Notes: generated by a model from the letters alone, not told the origin. Counted from the stretch's first letter, positions 15,996 to 25,424 are shown. The stretch is 64,000 nt of DNA from Lachnospiraceae bacterium KGMB03038 (GCA_007361935.1 CP041667.1:3270475-3334474); one strand, 5' to 3'. A program made the numbers and translations.

Positions 15996-16014
15996 CTCAA
16001 AAAATCCTCCATTT

Positions 16015-16068
16015 GGGACAGGGCTTTTTCAATTTGGGCCGGGGGATTTTTAAAAATCCCCCGGCCCC
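16015..16068 (-). repeat. family A palindromic repeat, copy 4 (arm on left), overlapping the end of jetC
   Basis: Arm GGGACAGGGCTTTTTCAATT at 16017-16035 precedes a 33-bp palindrome (16036-16068, outermost G missing). On the minus strand it encodes GPGDF-stop, ending jetC. Confidence 0.93.
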
Positions 16069-19000
16069 AACTCTTCGAATTCCTGAATCGAGATATGCCG
16101 TTTATCGGGATTTGCGTACACGAAGGTCTTATCTACATTCTCCAGATAGTTCTGGATCTTATCGTTGGTAGCGCTAATGATCGCCTGGAACCCCAGCCCC
16201 CGGATCAAGGATATACAGCTTGCCACTTTTTCTCCATCCATTTTGGAGAAGGCTTCATCCAGTACCACCAGCCGGATCGTTGGCTTCCGGTGTACTTTGG
16301 GCGACAAGTTGATCCGGTAGATCTGGGCGAAGCTTGCCAGCAGCGCCACGTACAGTGGATTCTGTCCCTCTCCCCCGGAGTTTTTCTTGATCATCTTCCC
16401 AAGTCCTATGGTCATATCTTTCTCACCCTGGATGATCTGCTGCATGTCAAAGGAAAGATAGGTCCGGTAGTCCGCGTATTTCTCCATATTCCGCTTTGCC
16501 TCTTCCATCTCTTCTTTCGACGCGTTTTCCGGCGGAATAAAAATCTGGATCAATTCGTTCATCATCTCGCCGTACTGCCCTTCATGTTCCATCGTAAACA
16601 GATTCATCTGGTGGTCCATCCGGTTCCCCAGCTCGGAAGGCTGGATCTGCAGGGCGTCATCCATGAACATTTTATAATACCTTCCGTCCGCCCCTTTATT
16701 TCTGCCGATCACAAACTGATACCGGTCTTTTCCAAAATCCAGCCGGCTTAGTATCCGGTTCAGTTCGTCTTTTCGCTGCAATGCCTCCCGGATGGCGCTG
16801 CGGATCTTGAAAATAAAATCGTCTTTGAAATGCTCTACCGCGGAACGGGCCTGCTCTTTGGCCGCCTCCCGGTATTCTTCCAGCTCCCCGCAGCTAAGAT
16901 CTTCCAGCAGTTTATCGTAAGGCCCATTCTCCCGGATCGTGGTGGAAAACGTCCGGTTTGGATAACTGCGGATGTAGTTTCCACGCTCTTCCACCAACTG
17001 CCGGTAGGATTCCTCCTCCTTTTGCCGCAAACCTTCCAGCTCCGCCTGCTTCTGCTTCTTCAGGTATTCGTAATTCCTGGATTTCCGTGAGTTCAGATAT
17101 TCCTGGAACTCTCCCTCCCACGTCTGTTCTCCATCTTCTTCCAGTTCTTTTTCTTTCCCGGCAAGCTGTTCCTCTGCCTCCAGGATCTCTTCCCTGAAAT
17201 GTTTGATCGCTCCCCGGCTGCTCCAAATACTTTCTTGAAGTCTCTCTCCCAGTCCTTTCTTTTCTTCCTGCTGCCGCAATAGCTCCTTTTTGCGCTCTTC
17301 CCATTGATTGACGGAAACTTCCCTTAACTCTTCCATCTCCTGGATCAGCTTTTCTTTCCGTTTCCGTTTGCCGGACAGTTCTTTGCAGTCCGCCATCCAG
17401 CCCAGATAATCCTCCGCCGGCTGGGTCAGGCCCTCCAGTTCCATCAGCCGCCGCACTTCTTCCAGCAGCTCCTGGATGGGAAGCCTTTCCTCCTGCAGTT
17501 TTTCCCGCCGCTTTTCAAGCCGCCGGATCCGCTGGCGCATACTGGTCTCGCCAATATAAGCCCTGCTGGTATAATTCTCCGGGTTCATGTGCTGCAGACG
17601 GAATCCTGAATACAGCATACAATCCGGCGTCACGCCGATCTTCTGCTGCCGCAGTTCGCTGATGGTCTCACACTTGATCACATTTCCAAGCAGGAAATCT
17701 ATATAGGCCCGCACGTAAGGCTCCCTGGCCTTCACTTCTTCGGCCAGCGCCCCTTCCCGGACTGTGTATTCCCCCTCTAAGACTTTCTCCGTATCCAGCA
17801 CTGCCGCCCGGCAGAATTTCTTCCGATCCATATCCTGGTAAATGTCCATGGCCATCTTCGCATAGGCTGGTTCCACCACCAGCAGCAGTTTGTTATTGCC
17901 AAGATACCCTTCCACCGCGTTGTGCCACCGCTCGTCCCGGATATCCAGAAGGTCCGCCAGGATCTGCACATTCACAAATCTGCCGCAGTTCTCGTGGAGC
18001 CGGCGGCGCAGTTCATATCTGGCTTCTTCCAGCTCTCTGGGATATGCCTTGCTTCCCTTCTTAAGTTCCTCTAATTCTTCTTTTGTCTCTTTTTCTTCCC
18101 GCTTGATCCTTCGAAGGTCTCCGGCCGCTTCCTGACGCTGCTCCTCTAATTCCCTGCGGATCTCCTGAAGGCTTTCCTGGAGCCGTACAAGTTCCTCCGG
18201 AGAAATATTTCCCTGGACGAACTTCTTGATATCCCACAAGGTCTGGTTGGAAGGACTGTCTGTTTCCTTCCATGCCTCCAGCCGCCGGGCCGTCTGGTCC
18301 CACCGCCCTTTGCTGGTCTCCAGCCGCTGGATGGTCTCGTTCAATGCGGCAAGCTCCGTCTCCATCCGGGAATAACCGCTGTCCGCGATCTTCACCAGGA
18401 TTTCCTCATACTCTTTCTGCAGCTCCTGCTGTTCCTGGGCAAGCTGTTCTAACTGCCTCTCCTGCTCTTTGGCTCCTTCTTCCCGGTTCTTCATTTTGTC
18501 CCTGCACTCTTGGATCTTCTCCGTCAACTGCAGGATTTCCAAACGGGTCACCTGATAAGCGCCGGACCTGGCCTCTCTTCCCATGGCTTCGTAGGCGTCA
18601 TAAATTTCCCTGATTTTCCGCAGCTTCTCCACTTCTGCCAGGGTTTCCTCGATCCGGGCGCGCATCCTGCCGTACTGCATGACGCTTTCCTGCAGATCTT
18701 CAATGTGGATGTCCTGCTCCATGCAAATATATTCCTTGACGAATTCTTCCAGTTTAATGTTCATCCGGAAGGGAATGGCCCGCTTAAAAAGCCGGGGGAA
18801 TTTCTCCATGTCCAGTCCGCCCAGATAAACGTCATAAAGCTGGCGGCGGAACCGCTCATTGCTGGGGCCGCAGTAATATCGCTCCGGCGGCAGCATCCGC
18901 TGGAAATATTCTTTTAATTCCGCCGTACTTAAAACCCGCTTTTCTCCCCGGTAATGGTTGTCCAAAATCCCGCCGGCATGCCAGAAGAAAAGCCGGCTCA

Positions 19001-19394
19001 CCTCATTGGTCGCCGTCTCCACATCAAAGACCACGCCCACACATTCTTTCTCTCCGGTACCGCTGTGGGTGAATTCCAGCACAATGGTACTGGAGAAATT
19101 CTGATTCCGCAGATACTGGGATTCATTGTTGTCGCTGATATTGACCATGCCCCGCAGATATTCGATCAATGTCCGGTCAGAATCATCGGCGGCCGCCTTA
19201 TTAAAGAATCCCCGCCCGTCAGTATTGGCATACAGCACGATCTGAAGGGCATCGATCACCGTGGATTTCCCGCTTCCTGAATGTCCGGTGAAGAAATTCA
19301 CCCCTTCGCTGAAAGACAGAACCTTCCGGTTAATATAATGCCAGTTATTCAGGCAGATCTTCGATAGTATTTTGAATGGCTGTTTCGTCTCCAC
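16050..19394 (-). CDS. jetC: Wadjet protein JetC (SMC/MukB-like ATPase)
   Basis: 1114 residues with the SMC layout. Walker A GHSGSGKST is at residues 37-45, followed by the family-typical IDALQIVLYANTDGRGFFNKAA. Two long charged coiled coils (about 250-460 and 640-830) surround a hinge-like region near 480-610. ABC signature NSGGEGQ and Walker B RLVVLDEAFSKMD lie near the C-terminus. It is the motor that extrudes plasmid DNA loops with JetA (kleisin) and JetB. It overlaps jetB by 50 bp. The protein ends ...QEFEELGPGDF, where GPGDF comes from the palindromic repeat. The ATPase core is complete, so function is probably kept. Confidence 0.93.
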   Translation of the reverse strand: METKQPFKILSKICLNNWHYINRKVLSFSEGVNFFTGHSGSGKSTVIDALQIVLYANTDGRGFFNKAAADDSDRTLIEYLRGMVNISDNNESQYLRNQNFSSTIVLEFTHSGTGEKECVGVVFDVETATNEVSRLFFWHAGGILDNHYRGEKRVLSTAELKEYFQRMLPPERYYCGPSNERFRRQLYDVYLGGLDMEKFPRLFKRAIPFRMNIKLEEFVKEYICMEQDIHIEDLQESVMQYGRMRARIEETLAEVEKLRKIREIYDAYEAMGREARSGAYQVTRLEILQLTEKIQECRDKMKNREEGAKEQERQLEQLAQEQQELQKEYEEILVKIADSGYSRMETELAALNETIQRLETSKGRWDQTARRLEAWKETDSPSNQTLWDIKKFVQGNISPEELVRLQESLQEIRRELEEQRQEAAGDLRRIKREEKETKEELEELKKGSKAYPRELEEARYELRRRLHENCGRFVNVQILADLLDIRDERWHNAVEGYLGNNKLLLVVEPAYAKMAMDIYQDMDRKKFCRAAVLDTEKVLEGEYTVREGALAEEVKAREPYVRAYIDFLLGNVIKCETISELRQQKIGVTPDCMLYSGFRLQHMNPENYTSRAYIGETSMRQRIRRLEKRREKLQEERLPIQELLEEVRRLMELEGLTQPAEDYLGWMADCKELSGKRKRKEKLIQEMEELREVSVNQWEERKKELLRQQEEKKGLGERLQESIWSSRGAIKHFREEILEAEEQLAGKEKELEEDGEQTWEGEFQEYLNSRKSRNYEYLKKQKQAELEGLRQKEEESYRQLVEERGNYIRSYPNRTFSTTIRENGPYDKLLEDLSCGELEEYREAAKEQARSAVEHFKDDFIFKIRSAIREALQRKDELNRILSRLDFGKDRYQFVIGRNKGADGRYYKMFMDDALQIQPSELGNRMDHQMNLFTMEHEGQYGEMMNELIQIFIPPENASKEEMEEAKRNMEKYADYRTYLSFDMQQIIQGEKDMTIGLGKMIKKNSGGEGQNPLYVALLASFAQIYRINLSPKVHRKPTIRLVVLDEAFSKMDGEKVASCISLIRGLGFQAIISATNDKIQNYLENVDKTFVYANPDKRHISIQEFEELGPGDF

Positions 19395-19989
19395 TTTGTT
19401 CCTCCTCGTTAAATGTATCCAAAAGCTGCCGGATGTCGTCTCCCTGCAGGACCGCGTGGATGCAGGGATAGATGACCAGCCTGGTATGCTCGTTCAATTC
19501 TTCCAGCACGTCCAGCGGCTCAATGATCTGGTATTTCTTCAGAAGCGCGATGGTCCGCCGCATCTCTGTAGGCGAGGGCAGGCTTTTCAGCACGCCGAAA
19601 CTGCCTGCTTTGCCATTGACCGCTCCCAGCGTGGTGACCACATGGCTGCTGGAAGAGGCGGCGGCCATCTGTTCGTCATATAAGATCTTCATCACCAGAA
19701 GATAGATGGTCGTAAGCCTGGGCAGCTTCTCTCCCCAGAGCTGTTCTCCCTGGATGTAGAAAATCCCCATATGTACGTTTTCTCTCAGCTCGATCCCCGC
19801 CACGGCAAAGTACATCCTCAGAAACTCCAAATGTTTCGCGCAGGTCCGGTATTCTCTGGTATACTGCATCCGCCCGGCCCTGCGGTCAAATTTCCGTTCC
19901 AAAAGAAAAGTCTGGCGGTAAAGTGTCTGGATCACCTCCGTGATCTCTTCTTGTTCTTCCTGGGTCCGTTCTTCAAAATATTCTATCAT
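19345..19989 (-). CDS. jetB: Wadjet protein JetB (DUF4194, KITE-like subunit)
   Basis: 214 residues of the DUF4194 type, the MukE-like partner in Wadjet condensins. The N-terminus is rich in Glu (EERTQEEQEEITEVIQ); the middle has winged-helix-like segments (LTTIYLLVMKILYDEQ, SPTEMRRTIALLKKYQII). It overlaps jetA by 4 bp (ATGA) and jetC by 50 bp, showing tight translational coupling. Identification rests on both sequence type and its position between jetA and jetC. Confidence 0.87.
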   Translation of the reverse strand: MIEYFEERTQEEQEEITEVIQTLYRQTFLLERKFDRRAGRMQYTREYRTCAKHLEFLRMYFAVAGIELRENVHMGIFYIQGEQLWGEKLPRLTTIYLLVMKILYDEQMAAASSSSHVVTTLGAVNGKAGSFGVLKSLPSPTEMRRTIALLKKYQIIEPLDVLEELNEHTRLVIYPCIHAVLQGDDIRQLLDTFNEEEQSGDETAIQNTIEDLPE

Positions 19990-21347
19990 AACCGTTTCCT
20001 CACAAATTTCAGCGCCGGATACCGGTAAGGTCCCTGCTGGATCATCTCCGGTTCCTCTTCCAGTATCATATACCGGCTGTCTCTTCTGGTACTGTAATCG
20101 TAGGCCAGGATCAACTTCTCGAAGCTTTCTTCATCGGAAATATCCACCTTGGCCGCATCCATGATCTCATCTGTCATATGTTCCTCGATAAACGCCTCGA
20201 TCTGCTCTGTGCTGTATCGGGTATGGATCCGGTTCAGCCGCAGGATCGCCTCCTTGGAAAGGTCTTGTTCTTCTTCCTCCAAAGCCATCTGGCTGATAAA
20301 GTCCTTTCTGGGCTTCCGCCGTTTATAGAGAGACCTCTCAGATAGGATTTCCAGCAGAGACAGGTTGATCTTCTCCGAGGTCTTCTTGAGCAAAGCTTCT
20401 CCCCTGCCGCCTTGAGACATCTGATTTAAAAGCTGGACAACCAGCCCTCTGGTGTCTGACTCCTGGCTCAGCAGATAATTCAGCCGGGTGACCGTAGCCC
20501 GCACATACTTGGTGTGCTCCCGGTCCATGTTGGAGATCCTATGCTCAATGTCGTCAAACCCTCTCTCGATCTGGTCGAGAAGATCCAGCACATCTTCCTC
20601 CACATCCCCCATCATCCGGGAACGTTCCCGGACCAGCTCGATCCATTCCTCATCTTCCCGCATCTCCCGCAGACATTTTTTAATGTCCATCTTATAAATA
20701 TAGAAGTTATCCGAGGTTTTCAAAATGTGGTACTTCTTGCGCACGATCTCTTCGACATAACCGTTCAGGTGTTCTTTTAACAGATCTCCGTAGAACTCCT
20801 GGTCCAGAAGCCGGCCAAAAAAGCGGTCCATATTGTGGAGCATATCCTGCAGCGCTTTATTGAGCCTTCTGGTATTGACAAGCGCCGTGCGCAGCATGCT
20901 TAAGTTCACTCTGGAATCGTTCCGGAAGGAAAACAACGTGCCGTAGACATTCTGGATATAAACTTCAGTTTCCTCCATCCCCTCCGAACTCAGCCGTTCA
21001 AAGGCGTTGATAAAAACCGCCGAGTAATCCGGGATCACAATGTTGGTCACCAGGGTGTGATAATCCTCGATCCGCTTTAACCAGCCGGTCTTCAGCAGCC
21101 AGTTTAAAATCCGGGATGCCGGCGTTTCCAGCATATCGAAATCGGTTTCTGTCTCCTCCCACTTCAGTTCGAACTGTTTCCTGACGTTCCGGTCGCTCAG
21201 TACCTGGATACAGGTTTCTTTGGTGAGAAAATAATTATTATATTGGTATTCTTCACTGATGCACAAAAGAGCGTCAATGTATGTCTCCCGGTTTATGGAA
21301 CGAAACAAACTCCAGAATGTATCCGGGATCTCTTGGCGAAGCTGCAT
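19986..21347 (-). CDS. jetA: Wadjet protein JetA (kleisin-like subunit)
   Basis: 453 residues, first gene of the jetABCD operon. The sequence is mostly helical with a coiled-coil-like central stretch (about 230-330) and fits the Lachnospiraceae-type JetA (MukF/kleisin-like). It would bridge JetC heads and bind JetB. The ATG at 21347 has TAGGAGTG upstream. The 63-bp gap to the RibD-like gene contains no clear terminator, so the jet operon might be co-transcribed with the XRE-DUF1989-RibD genes. Which Wadjet type (I or III) it belongs to cannot be settled without a profile search. Confidence 0.85.
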   Translation of the reverse strand: MQLRQEIPDTFWSLFRSINRETYIDALLCISEEYQYNNYFLTKETCIQVLSDRNVRKQFELKWEETETDFDMLETPASRILNWLLKTGWLKRIEDYHTLVTNIVIPDYSAVFINAFERLSSEGMEETEVYIQNVYGTLFSFRNDSRVNLSMLRTALVNTRRLNKALQDMLHNMDRFFGRLLDQEFYGDLLKEHLNGYVEEIVRKKYHILKTSDNFYIYKMDIKKCLREMREDEEWIELVRERSRMMGDVEEDVLDLLDQIERGFDDIEHRISNMDREHTKYVRATVTRLNYLLSQESDTRGLVVQLLNQMSQGGRGEALLKKTSEKINLSLLEILSERSLYKRRKPRKDFISQMALEEEEQDLSKEAILRLNRIHTRYSTEQIEAFIEEHMTDEIMDAAKVDISDEESFEKLILAYDYSTRRDSRYMILEEEPEMIQQGPYRYPALKFVRKRL

Positions 21348-21410
21348 GTATGCTGTTCACTCCTATCCTTTTATCTGCGTGTTAAAATCTGTATATTAAA
21401 ATCCTGCGTA

Positions 21411-21956
21411 TTAATATCTATGTGTGTAAACCAGCTCGGTGATTCCATTATACGTTTGGGCGCGGAGCAATTGCAGCGGAATTTCTGCCGCCTCTCCTTC
21501 CAAATCCTCTTGAAACAAACGGATTCCGCCCCCTAAGATCATCGGGATCACCGAAATGTGATATTCGTCGATCAGGTCTGCTTTCACCAGGGGCTGGATA
21601 ATGTCTGCTCCTCCGCAGATCCAGATATTTTTTCCCGGTTTCTCTTTCAGATCCCGGACCAGTTCCCGGGGCGGCTGATGGGTGAAAATGATCTGGTCTG
21701 CGGAAGGTATCTCCCTGTGGGTGACCACATAGCTTGTCAACCCTTCATATACCCATTCCTTTGGCGACAGCTCCGTCACGACTTGATGATAAGTCTTCCA
21801 GCCCATGACCACGGTATCAACATTTTTTATGAAAACCGAATAGGTATCCAGGACAGCGCCCTCCGGATCCTGGCCGCCAAGCCAAGACACCCCGCCATTT
21901 CGATCTCCAATATAGCCGTCCAGGCTCATAGCGATAAATAAAACAACCTTTCTCAT
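21411..21956 (-). CDS. RibD C-terminal / dihydrofolate reductase-like protein
   Basis: 181 residues. It begins MRKVVLFIAMSLDGYIGDRNGGVSWL, a hallmark of the stand-alone RibD_C/DHFR-like family, and has DTVVMGWKTYHQV and IWICGGADIIQPLV as NADPH-binding segments. Family members reduce pteridine- or pyrimidine-type substrates, often with no known physiological role. It overlaps the DUF1989 gene by 4 bp (ATGA), so it is the third gene of an xre-DUF1989-ribD-like operon lying directly upstream of jetA. Confidence 0.85.
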   Translation of the reverse strand: MRKVVLFIAMSLDGYIGDRNGGVSWLGGQDPEGAVLDTYSVFIKNVDTVVMGWKTYHQVVTELSPKEWVYEGLTSYVVTHREIPSADQIIFTHQPPRELVRDLKEKPGKNIWICGGADIIQPLVKADLIDEYHISVIPMILGGGIRLFQEDLEGEAAEIPLQLLRAQTYNGITELVYTHRY

Positions 21957-22475
21957 ACTGTTCCCTCTCCTGACCGCACCACTATTTTCACCGGTGTACA
22001 GGCCCCGTTATTGCACTTGCTTTCCGACACGCTGCATGCGGCAATTCCCAAACGCATATGCATATCCGCCCTCAAGATGATCTGATCTCCCGGCTTGGAA
22101 ACAGGCGGCTCTACCGAGATCCTTCCGGCGCTGTACAGTTTCGTATGCATGAAGAGATTGACCGGCTGGATGATCGGCCTTGCTTCTCCCAGACTGTGGT
22201 TGATATTGTCAAGACAGTTGGGATGGTCCTTTCCATTTTCGTAGAAGAAGTCGTACATTTCCGGACGGCAGCAGGGATGCAGAAGGTCATGCTCCCCCAC
22301 CTCATCATAGAGGATCTCAAACATTTTCCGGTAGCGGTTCGAGTAAATCCCATCTCCCACCTTCAAACGCAGGGATTCATTGCAGTCAATGGTGACTCCC
22401 GTGGACAGAAATTTGTCCAGGCAGTACCTCTATACAGATCCCGCTGCAGACATTTATGATATATTCTGCTTTCAT
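21953..22475 (-). pseudogene. DUF1989 (urea-carboxylase-associated type) gene, disrupted near its 5' end
   Basis: The expected start is the ATG at 22475, one base after the xre stop and with GGGAGAAGG upstream. That frame reads MKAEYIINVCSGICIEVLPGQ and then stops at once with ISVHGSHH. The DUF1989 body continues in a different frame from about 22420 (FLSTGVTIDCNESLRLKVGD), then SNRY, HPCCRPEMYDFF, CLDNINHSL, PVNLFMHTKL and EPPVSKPGDQIILRADM to the stop at 21953. Compared with the family, about 20 residues between the LPGQ-like strand and the STG block are missing, so a small frame-changing deletion is likely. A shorter protein could start at the ATG at 22366. Family members are of uncertain function, linked to urea or amide metabolism. 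Confidence 0.7.
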
Positions 22476-22700
22476 CTACCTTCTCCCTTCCGGCTGTGTG
22501 TCTCTGCTCTGTCCATGCATAAATAATTCATCTACGGTGATTCCCAGCTCCTTTGCCAGTTGAAACGCAAGAGTCAGGGTGGGGTCGTATTTATTATTCT
22601 CGATGGCGTTCACCGTCTGCCGGACCACTCCGCAGCGTTTTGCCAGTTGTTCCTGAGAGAATCCCAGTTCTTTTCGCTTTTCCCGAATTTTATTTTCCAT
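22476..22700 (-). CDS. small XRE-family HTH transcriptional regulator
   Basis: 74 residues from the ATG at 22700, which follows a GGGG ribosome binding site; an upstream in-frame start at 22745 would add an unlikely hydrophobic tail. The helix-turn-helix is RKELGFSQEQLAKRCGVVRQTVNAIENNKYDP followed by LAFQLAKELGITVDELF, typical of the short YgzD/Cro-like repressors in Firmicutes. First gene of the operon leading into the DUF1989 and RibD-like genes and possibly jetABCD; it may regulate that unit. Confidence 0.88.
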   Translation of the reverse strand: MENKIREKRKELGFSQEQLAKRCGVVRQTVNAIENNKYDPTLTLAFQLAKELGITVDELFMHGQSRDTQPEGRR

Positions 22701-22806
22701 AGTAGTCCCCATATTGCTTTTTATAATAAAGCAGCATAGCGCCATAAATAATTGCTGCCAGCGTCAACAAATGTCAAATTCTTTTTACATTTCAACTGTA
22801 GATTAA

Positions 22807-22838
22807 AAAAAGAGAAATGTCAAGAACTTTTGACATTT
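22807..22838 (-). terminator. intrinsic terminator downstream of spmB
   Basis: AAATGTCAA (22815-22823) and TTGACATTT (22830-22838) form a 9-bp stem with a 6-nt loop; on the minus strand the stem is followed by CTCTTTTTTT. It ends the spmB transcript before the xre operon. Confidence 0.8.
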
Positions 22839-22901
22839 TTCTCGGATCTTTTCCCGGAATCTTTCCTTATTCTCCCAAAATCGCCTTTCTATCCCCTGCA
22901 G

Positions 22902-23423
22902 TCACAGCCCGCCCAGCGCCACGCTGGCTATAAGTCCCCCGGCGGTTGCCAAAAGGGCCCCGGCCAGTGTGTACCTGCTCTTCGTAACTTTTGCCGTCAT
23001 AAAGTAAACACTCATGGTATAAAAAATGGTCTCTGTGCAGCTCATACTGATGGACGCCACTTTCCCAATATAAGAATCCGTCCCATATTCCTTATAGAGA
23101 TCCAGCAAAAGGCCGGCAGCTGCCGAGGACGAAAACATTTTTACCACGCTTAAGGGCACCAGCTCTGCCGGAAAGCCCAGAGGCTCCGTCAGACCTCCCG
23201 CGATCCTTGCCAGGAAATCCAGGAAGCCGGAAGCCCGCAGGATTCCCACCGCCACCATCAATCCCACCAGTGTGGGGATGAGTTTGATCACTGTGAAAAA
23301 TCCACTTTTTGCTCCTGTGATGAACGTCTCATAAACTTCCACTTTCATCAAAAGTCCATAGCTGACAATCCCGAAGATCACTAAGGGAACGATCAGGTCG
23401 CTGACATACAATAAGATTTTCAT
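22902..23423 (-). CDS. spmB: spore maturation protein B
   Basis: 173 residues from the ATG at 23423 (GGGAG upstream); the in-frame start at 23453 is less likely. A multi-pass membrane protein with the nucleoside-recognition (Gate) domain. Typical SpmB segments are YETFITGAKSGF, IPTLVGLMVAVGILRASG and KMFSSSAAAGLLLDLYKEYGTDSYIGKVAS. With SpmA it is required for spore-core dehydration. In Bacillus and most Clostridia spmA and spmB are adjacent; here spmA lies at 28499 on the opposite strand, 5 kb away. Confidence 0.92.
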   Translation of the reverse strand: MKILLYVSDLIVPLVIFGIVSYGLLMKVEVYETFITGAKSGFFTVIKLIPTLVGLMVAVGILRASGFLDFLARIAGGLTEPLGFPAELVPLSVVKMFSSSAAAGLLLDLYKEYGTDSYIGKVASISMSCTETIFYTMSVYFMTAKVTKSRYTLAGALLATAGGLIASVALGGL

Positions 23424-23547
23424 TCCGCTCTCCCTTTTCTTTTTCAAAACCATACGATTCTATAAGTCTATAAGATCCTGGTTTTGACCTTGGTATCATT
23501 ATATGTATGCCGCTTTCCCCTTATATCCCCCTTTTCTTTTATCTCTG

Positions 23548-24369
23548 TCAGCTTCTGCCGCCCTCTGCCTCACAGCGGATCAAGTATTTTAATTTCTTTT
23601 CGTCCGCCGTCTTCTCCTGCTGTCCCCGCCTGCTTTTTTCATATTTTCTCCGTCCCAGTTTTTCCCTGGTTTCCTCCAAGATAGATATCCTCTCCTTTCT
23701 GCGTTCTCCTTTCATCCATCCCCTTTTCTCCAGATAATCCAAACGATCCTTTCCATATTGGGTAAGAAACGCTTCTGCCAGCACTTCTTTTCTCACATCT
23801 AAAAGTACGCTTTTGGCAGGAATACAATCCAATGCCTGGAAGATTTCATCCGAGCCGTTTCCCGCGATCCGTCCCAGATACTGGAAATCCTTTTTCTTTC
23901 TTAAAATCCAGCCCATCATCTTGTCCGCCTCACAAGCAAAGCAGAGCTCCCATAAACGTTTTCTTCCCTCTTCCAATTCTATCGACTTCCTATATTTGTT
24001 TAAAATCACTTTCAAAAACAGTTTTTCCATTTTGCTTTCCGGAAAGGGAAAGATTCTTTCAGAAATTTCTTTTTCATATTTTAAAATATGCCGGAACATC
24101 TGCTCATCTTTGTACCGCAGTATCTTGCGGTAGACCCTGGTCCGTCTTTCTTCTGCCAGGATTCCTAAGATTCCCCTTTCCAGGAGATGGCAGGACAGCG
24201 TCTTCTGCTGGTGATCCAGCAGATATTCCAAAATCTTTGTCCAGTCTTCCTCCTTATCCTTCTTTTTTAAATCTCGCTTCTTTAGTAAAGGGATCTGTTT
24301 TCCCAGAAGATCGAGCCTCTTGTTTTCAATCATCTCTTCTATGCTTATCTGATTTTCCTTTGCTTTCAT
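23548..24369 (-). CDS. hypothetical basic protein
   Basis: 273 residues if the ATG at 24369 is used; an AGAGG about 7 nt upstream supports this, and extending to 24630 would run over the divergent promoter region. Rich in Lys, Arg and Glu, with no signal peptide or membrane segment. Short helical segments repeat loosely (RRTRVYRKILRYKDEQMFRHIL, GRKRLWELCFACEADKMMGWIL), suggestive of a helical-repeat protein but without a recognisable motif. The C-terminal 50 residues are highly charged and probably disordered. Divergent from an orphan response regulator. No function proposed. Confidence 0.6.
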   Translation of the reverse strand: MKAKENQISIEEMIENKRLDLLGKQIPLLKKRDLKKKDKEEDWTKILEYLLDHQQKTLSCHLLERGILGILAEERRTRVYRKILRYKDEQMFRHILKYEKEISERIFPFPESKMEKLFLKVILNKYRKSIELEEGRKRLWELCFACEADKMMGWILRKKKDFQYLGRIAGNGSDEIFQALDCIPAKSVLLDVRKEVLAEAFLTQYGKDRLDYLEKRGWMKGERRKERISILEETREKLGRRKYEKSRRGQQEKTADEKKLKYLIRCEAEGGRS

Positions 24370-24582
24370 ACGGATACCTCTGTAAGTAAATTTTGATATG
24401 GTTTGTTGGTTATCAGGTATCTTAATCCTCTTTTTTAAACAGAAGTTAAATTCAAACCATCCTTTTTTGAAATATCTGTGAATTCTGACTTTGAAAACAG
24501 TTTCTTCACGATTCCATGTTATACTGTCCCAAAACCAAAGAGCAGTTTTATCGAAGAGCTTCGCTCTTACAGGAGGATTTCT

Positions 24583-25257
24583 ATGTTTCAGATCATCATT
24601 ACAGACAGCAGCAGACCGCTCCGGCGTCATCTAGAACAATTACTTTCCAAAGCGGGATATCAATGTTATCCTGCCGCTTCCGCAAGAGAAACTTTATGTC
24701 TGTTGGAAGAAATTTCCGCGGATCTGATCCTTATGGATATTTCGCTGCCGGATATGAATGGATATGAATTTATAAAGCTCCTTCGAAACTACTCAAGTGA
24801 ATTGCCGATTCTGGTTCTCTCGGAGAACTGCCTGCTTTCGAATATGAAACGCAGTTTTCTTGCCGGCGCCGACGACTTTATGGGGAAACCTGCGGCAGAA
24901 GAAGAACTGGTCCTTCGTATCCATGCCCTTCTCCGCCGCTTTCACAAGATTTCCAAGCCGTGTATCCGTGTAGGCTCTACTTGGCTGGACTCTAAAACCC
25001 TGACTGTAGGGAGAGAATCTCAAGTTCAGACACTTCCCCGGAAAGAATTTCAGCTTCTATATAAATTGCTCTCCTGCCCGGAGCAGATATTTACCAGGGG
25101 ACAGCTTCTGGAAGAAATCTGGGGACCCGCCACCAACTCCATGGAACCTACCGTCAGTGTCCACATCAACCGGCTGCGGAAACGATTTGCGCAGTCCCCG
25201 GACTTTCACATCCTGACCGTCAGAGGTTTGGGATATAAAGCAAGTCTCCGTGTCTGA
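24583..25257 (+). CDS. OmpR/PhoB-family response regulator (orphan)
   Basis: 224 residues from the ATG at 24583, preceded by AGGAGG at 24570-24575. The receiver domain (1-118) has phospho-acceptor Asp in LILMDISLPDMNG and the conserved Lys in MGKPAAEEE. The C-terminal winged helix (about 125-224) contains LPRKEFQLLYKLLSCPEQIFTRGQLLEEIW and VSVHINRLRKRF. The acid pair is reduced to one Asp (ITDSS). No histidine kinase gene is adjacent, so its partner is encoded elsewhere. The gene for a Ser/Asp-repeat lipoprotein follows 167 bp downstream and may be a target. Confidence 0.9.
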   Translation: MFQIIITDSSRPLRRHLEQLLSKAGYQCYPAASARETLCLLEEISADLILMDISLPDMNGYEFIKLLRNYSSELPILVLSENCLLSNMKRSFLAGADDFMGKPAAEEELVLRIHALLRRFHKISKPCIRVGSTWLDSKTLTVGRESQVQTLPRKEFQLLYKLLSCPEQIFTRGQLLEEIWGPATNSMEPTVSVHINRLRKRFAQSPDFHILTVRGLGYKASLRV

Positions 25258-25424
25258 ACACACTTTTTCCTTCTTTTTTCCATAAAGTTATCACCCTCTG
25301 GACACAATTCTTCTGTATAGTTTGGTCTAACCGTTAAAACCAAAGGAGGTGGATCTGATCATATGATTGAATAAAAAGAAGAGCGGGAACTTTCAAAGAT
25401 TTGTTGTGAAAGGAGTGTTGTAAC

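Noticed and set aside
25360..25375. Tiny ORF (ATG ATT GAA TAA) after AAGGAGGTGG upstream of the lipoprotein gene
   Set aside because: Only three codons; possible leader peptide but no supporting structure.
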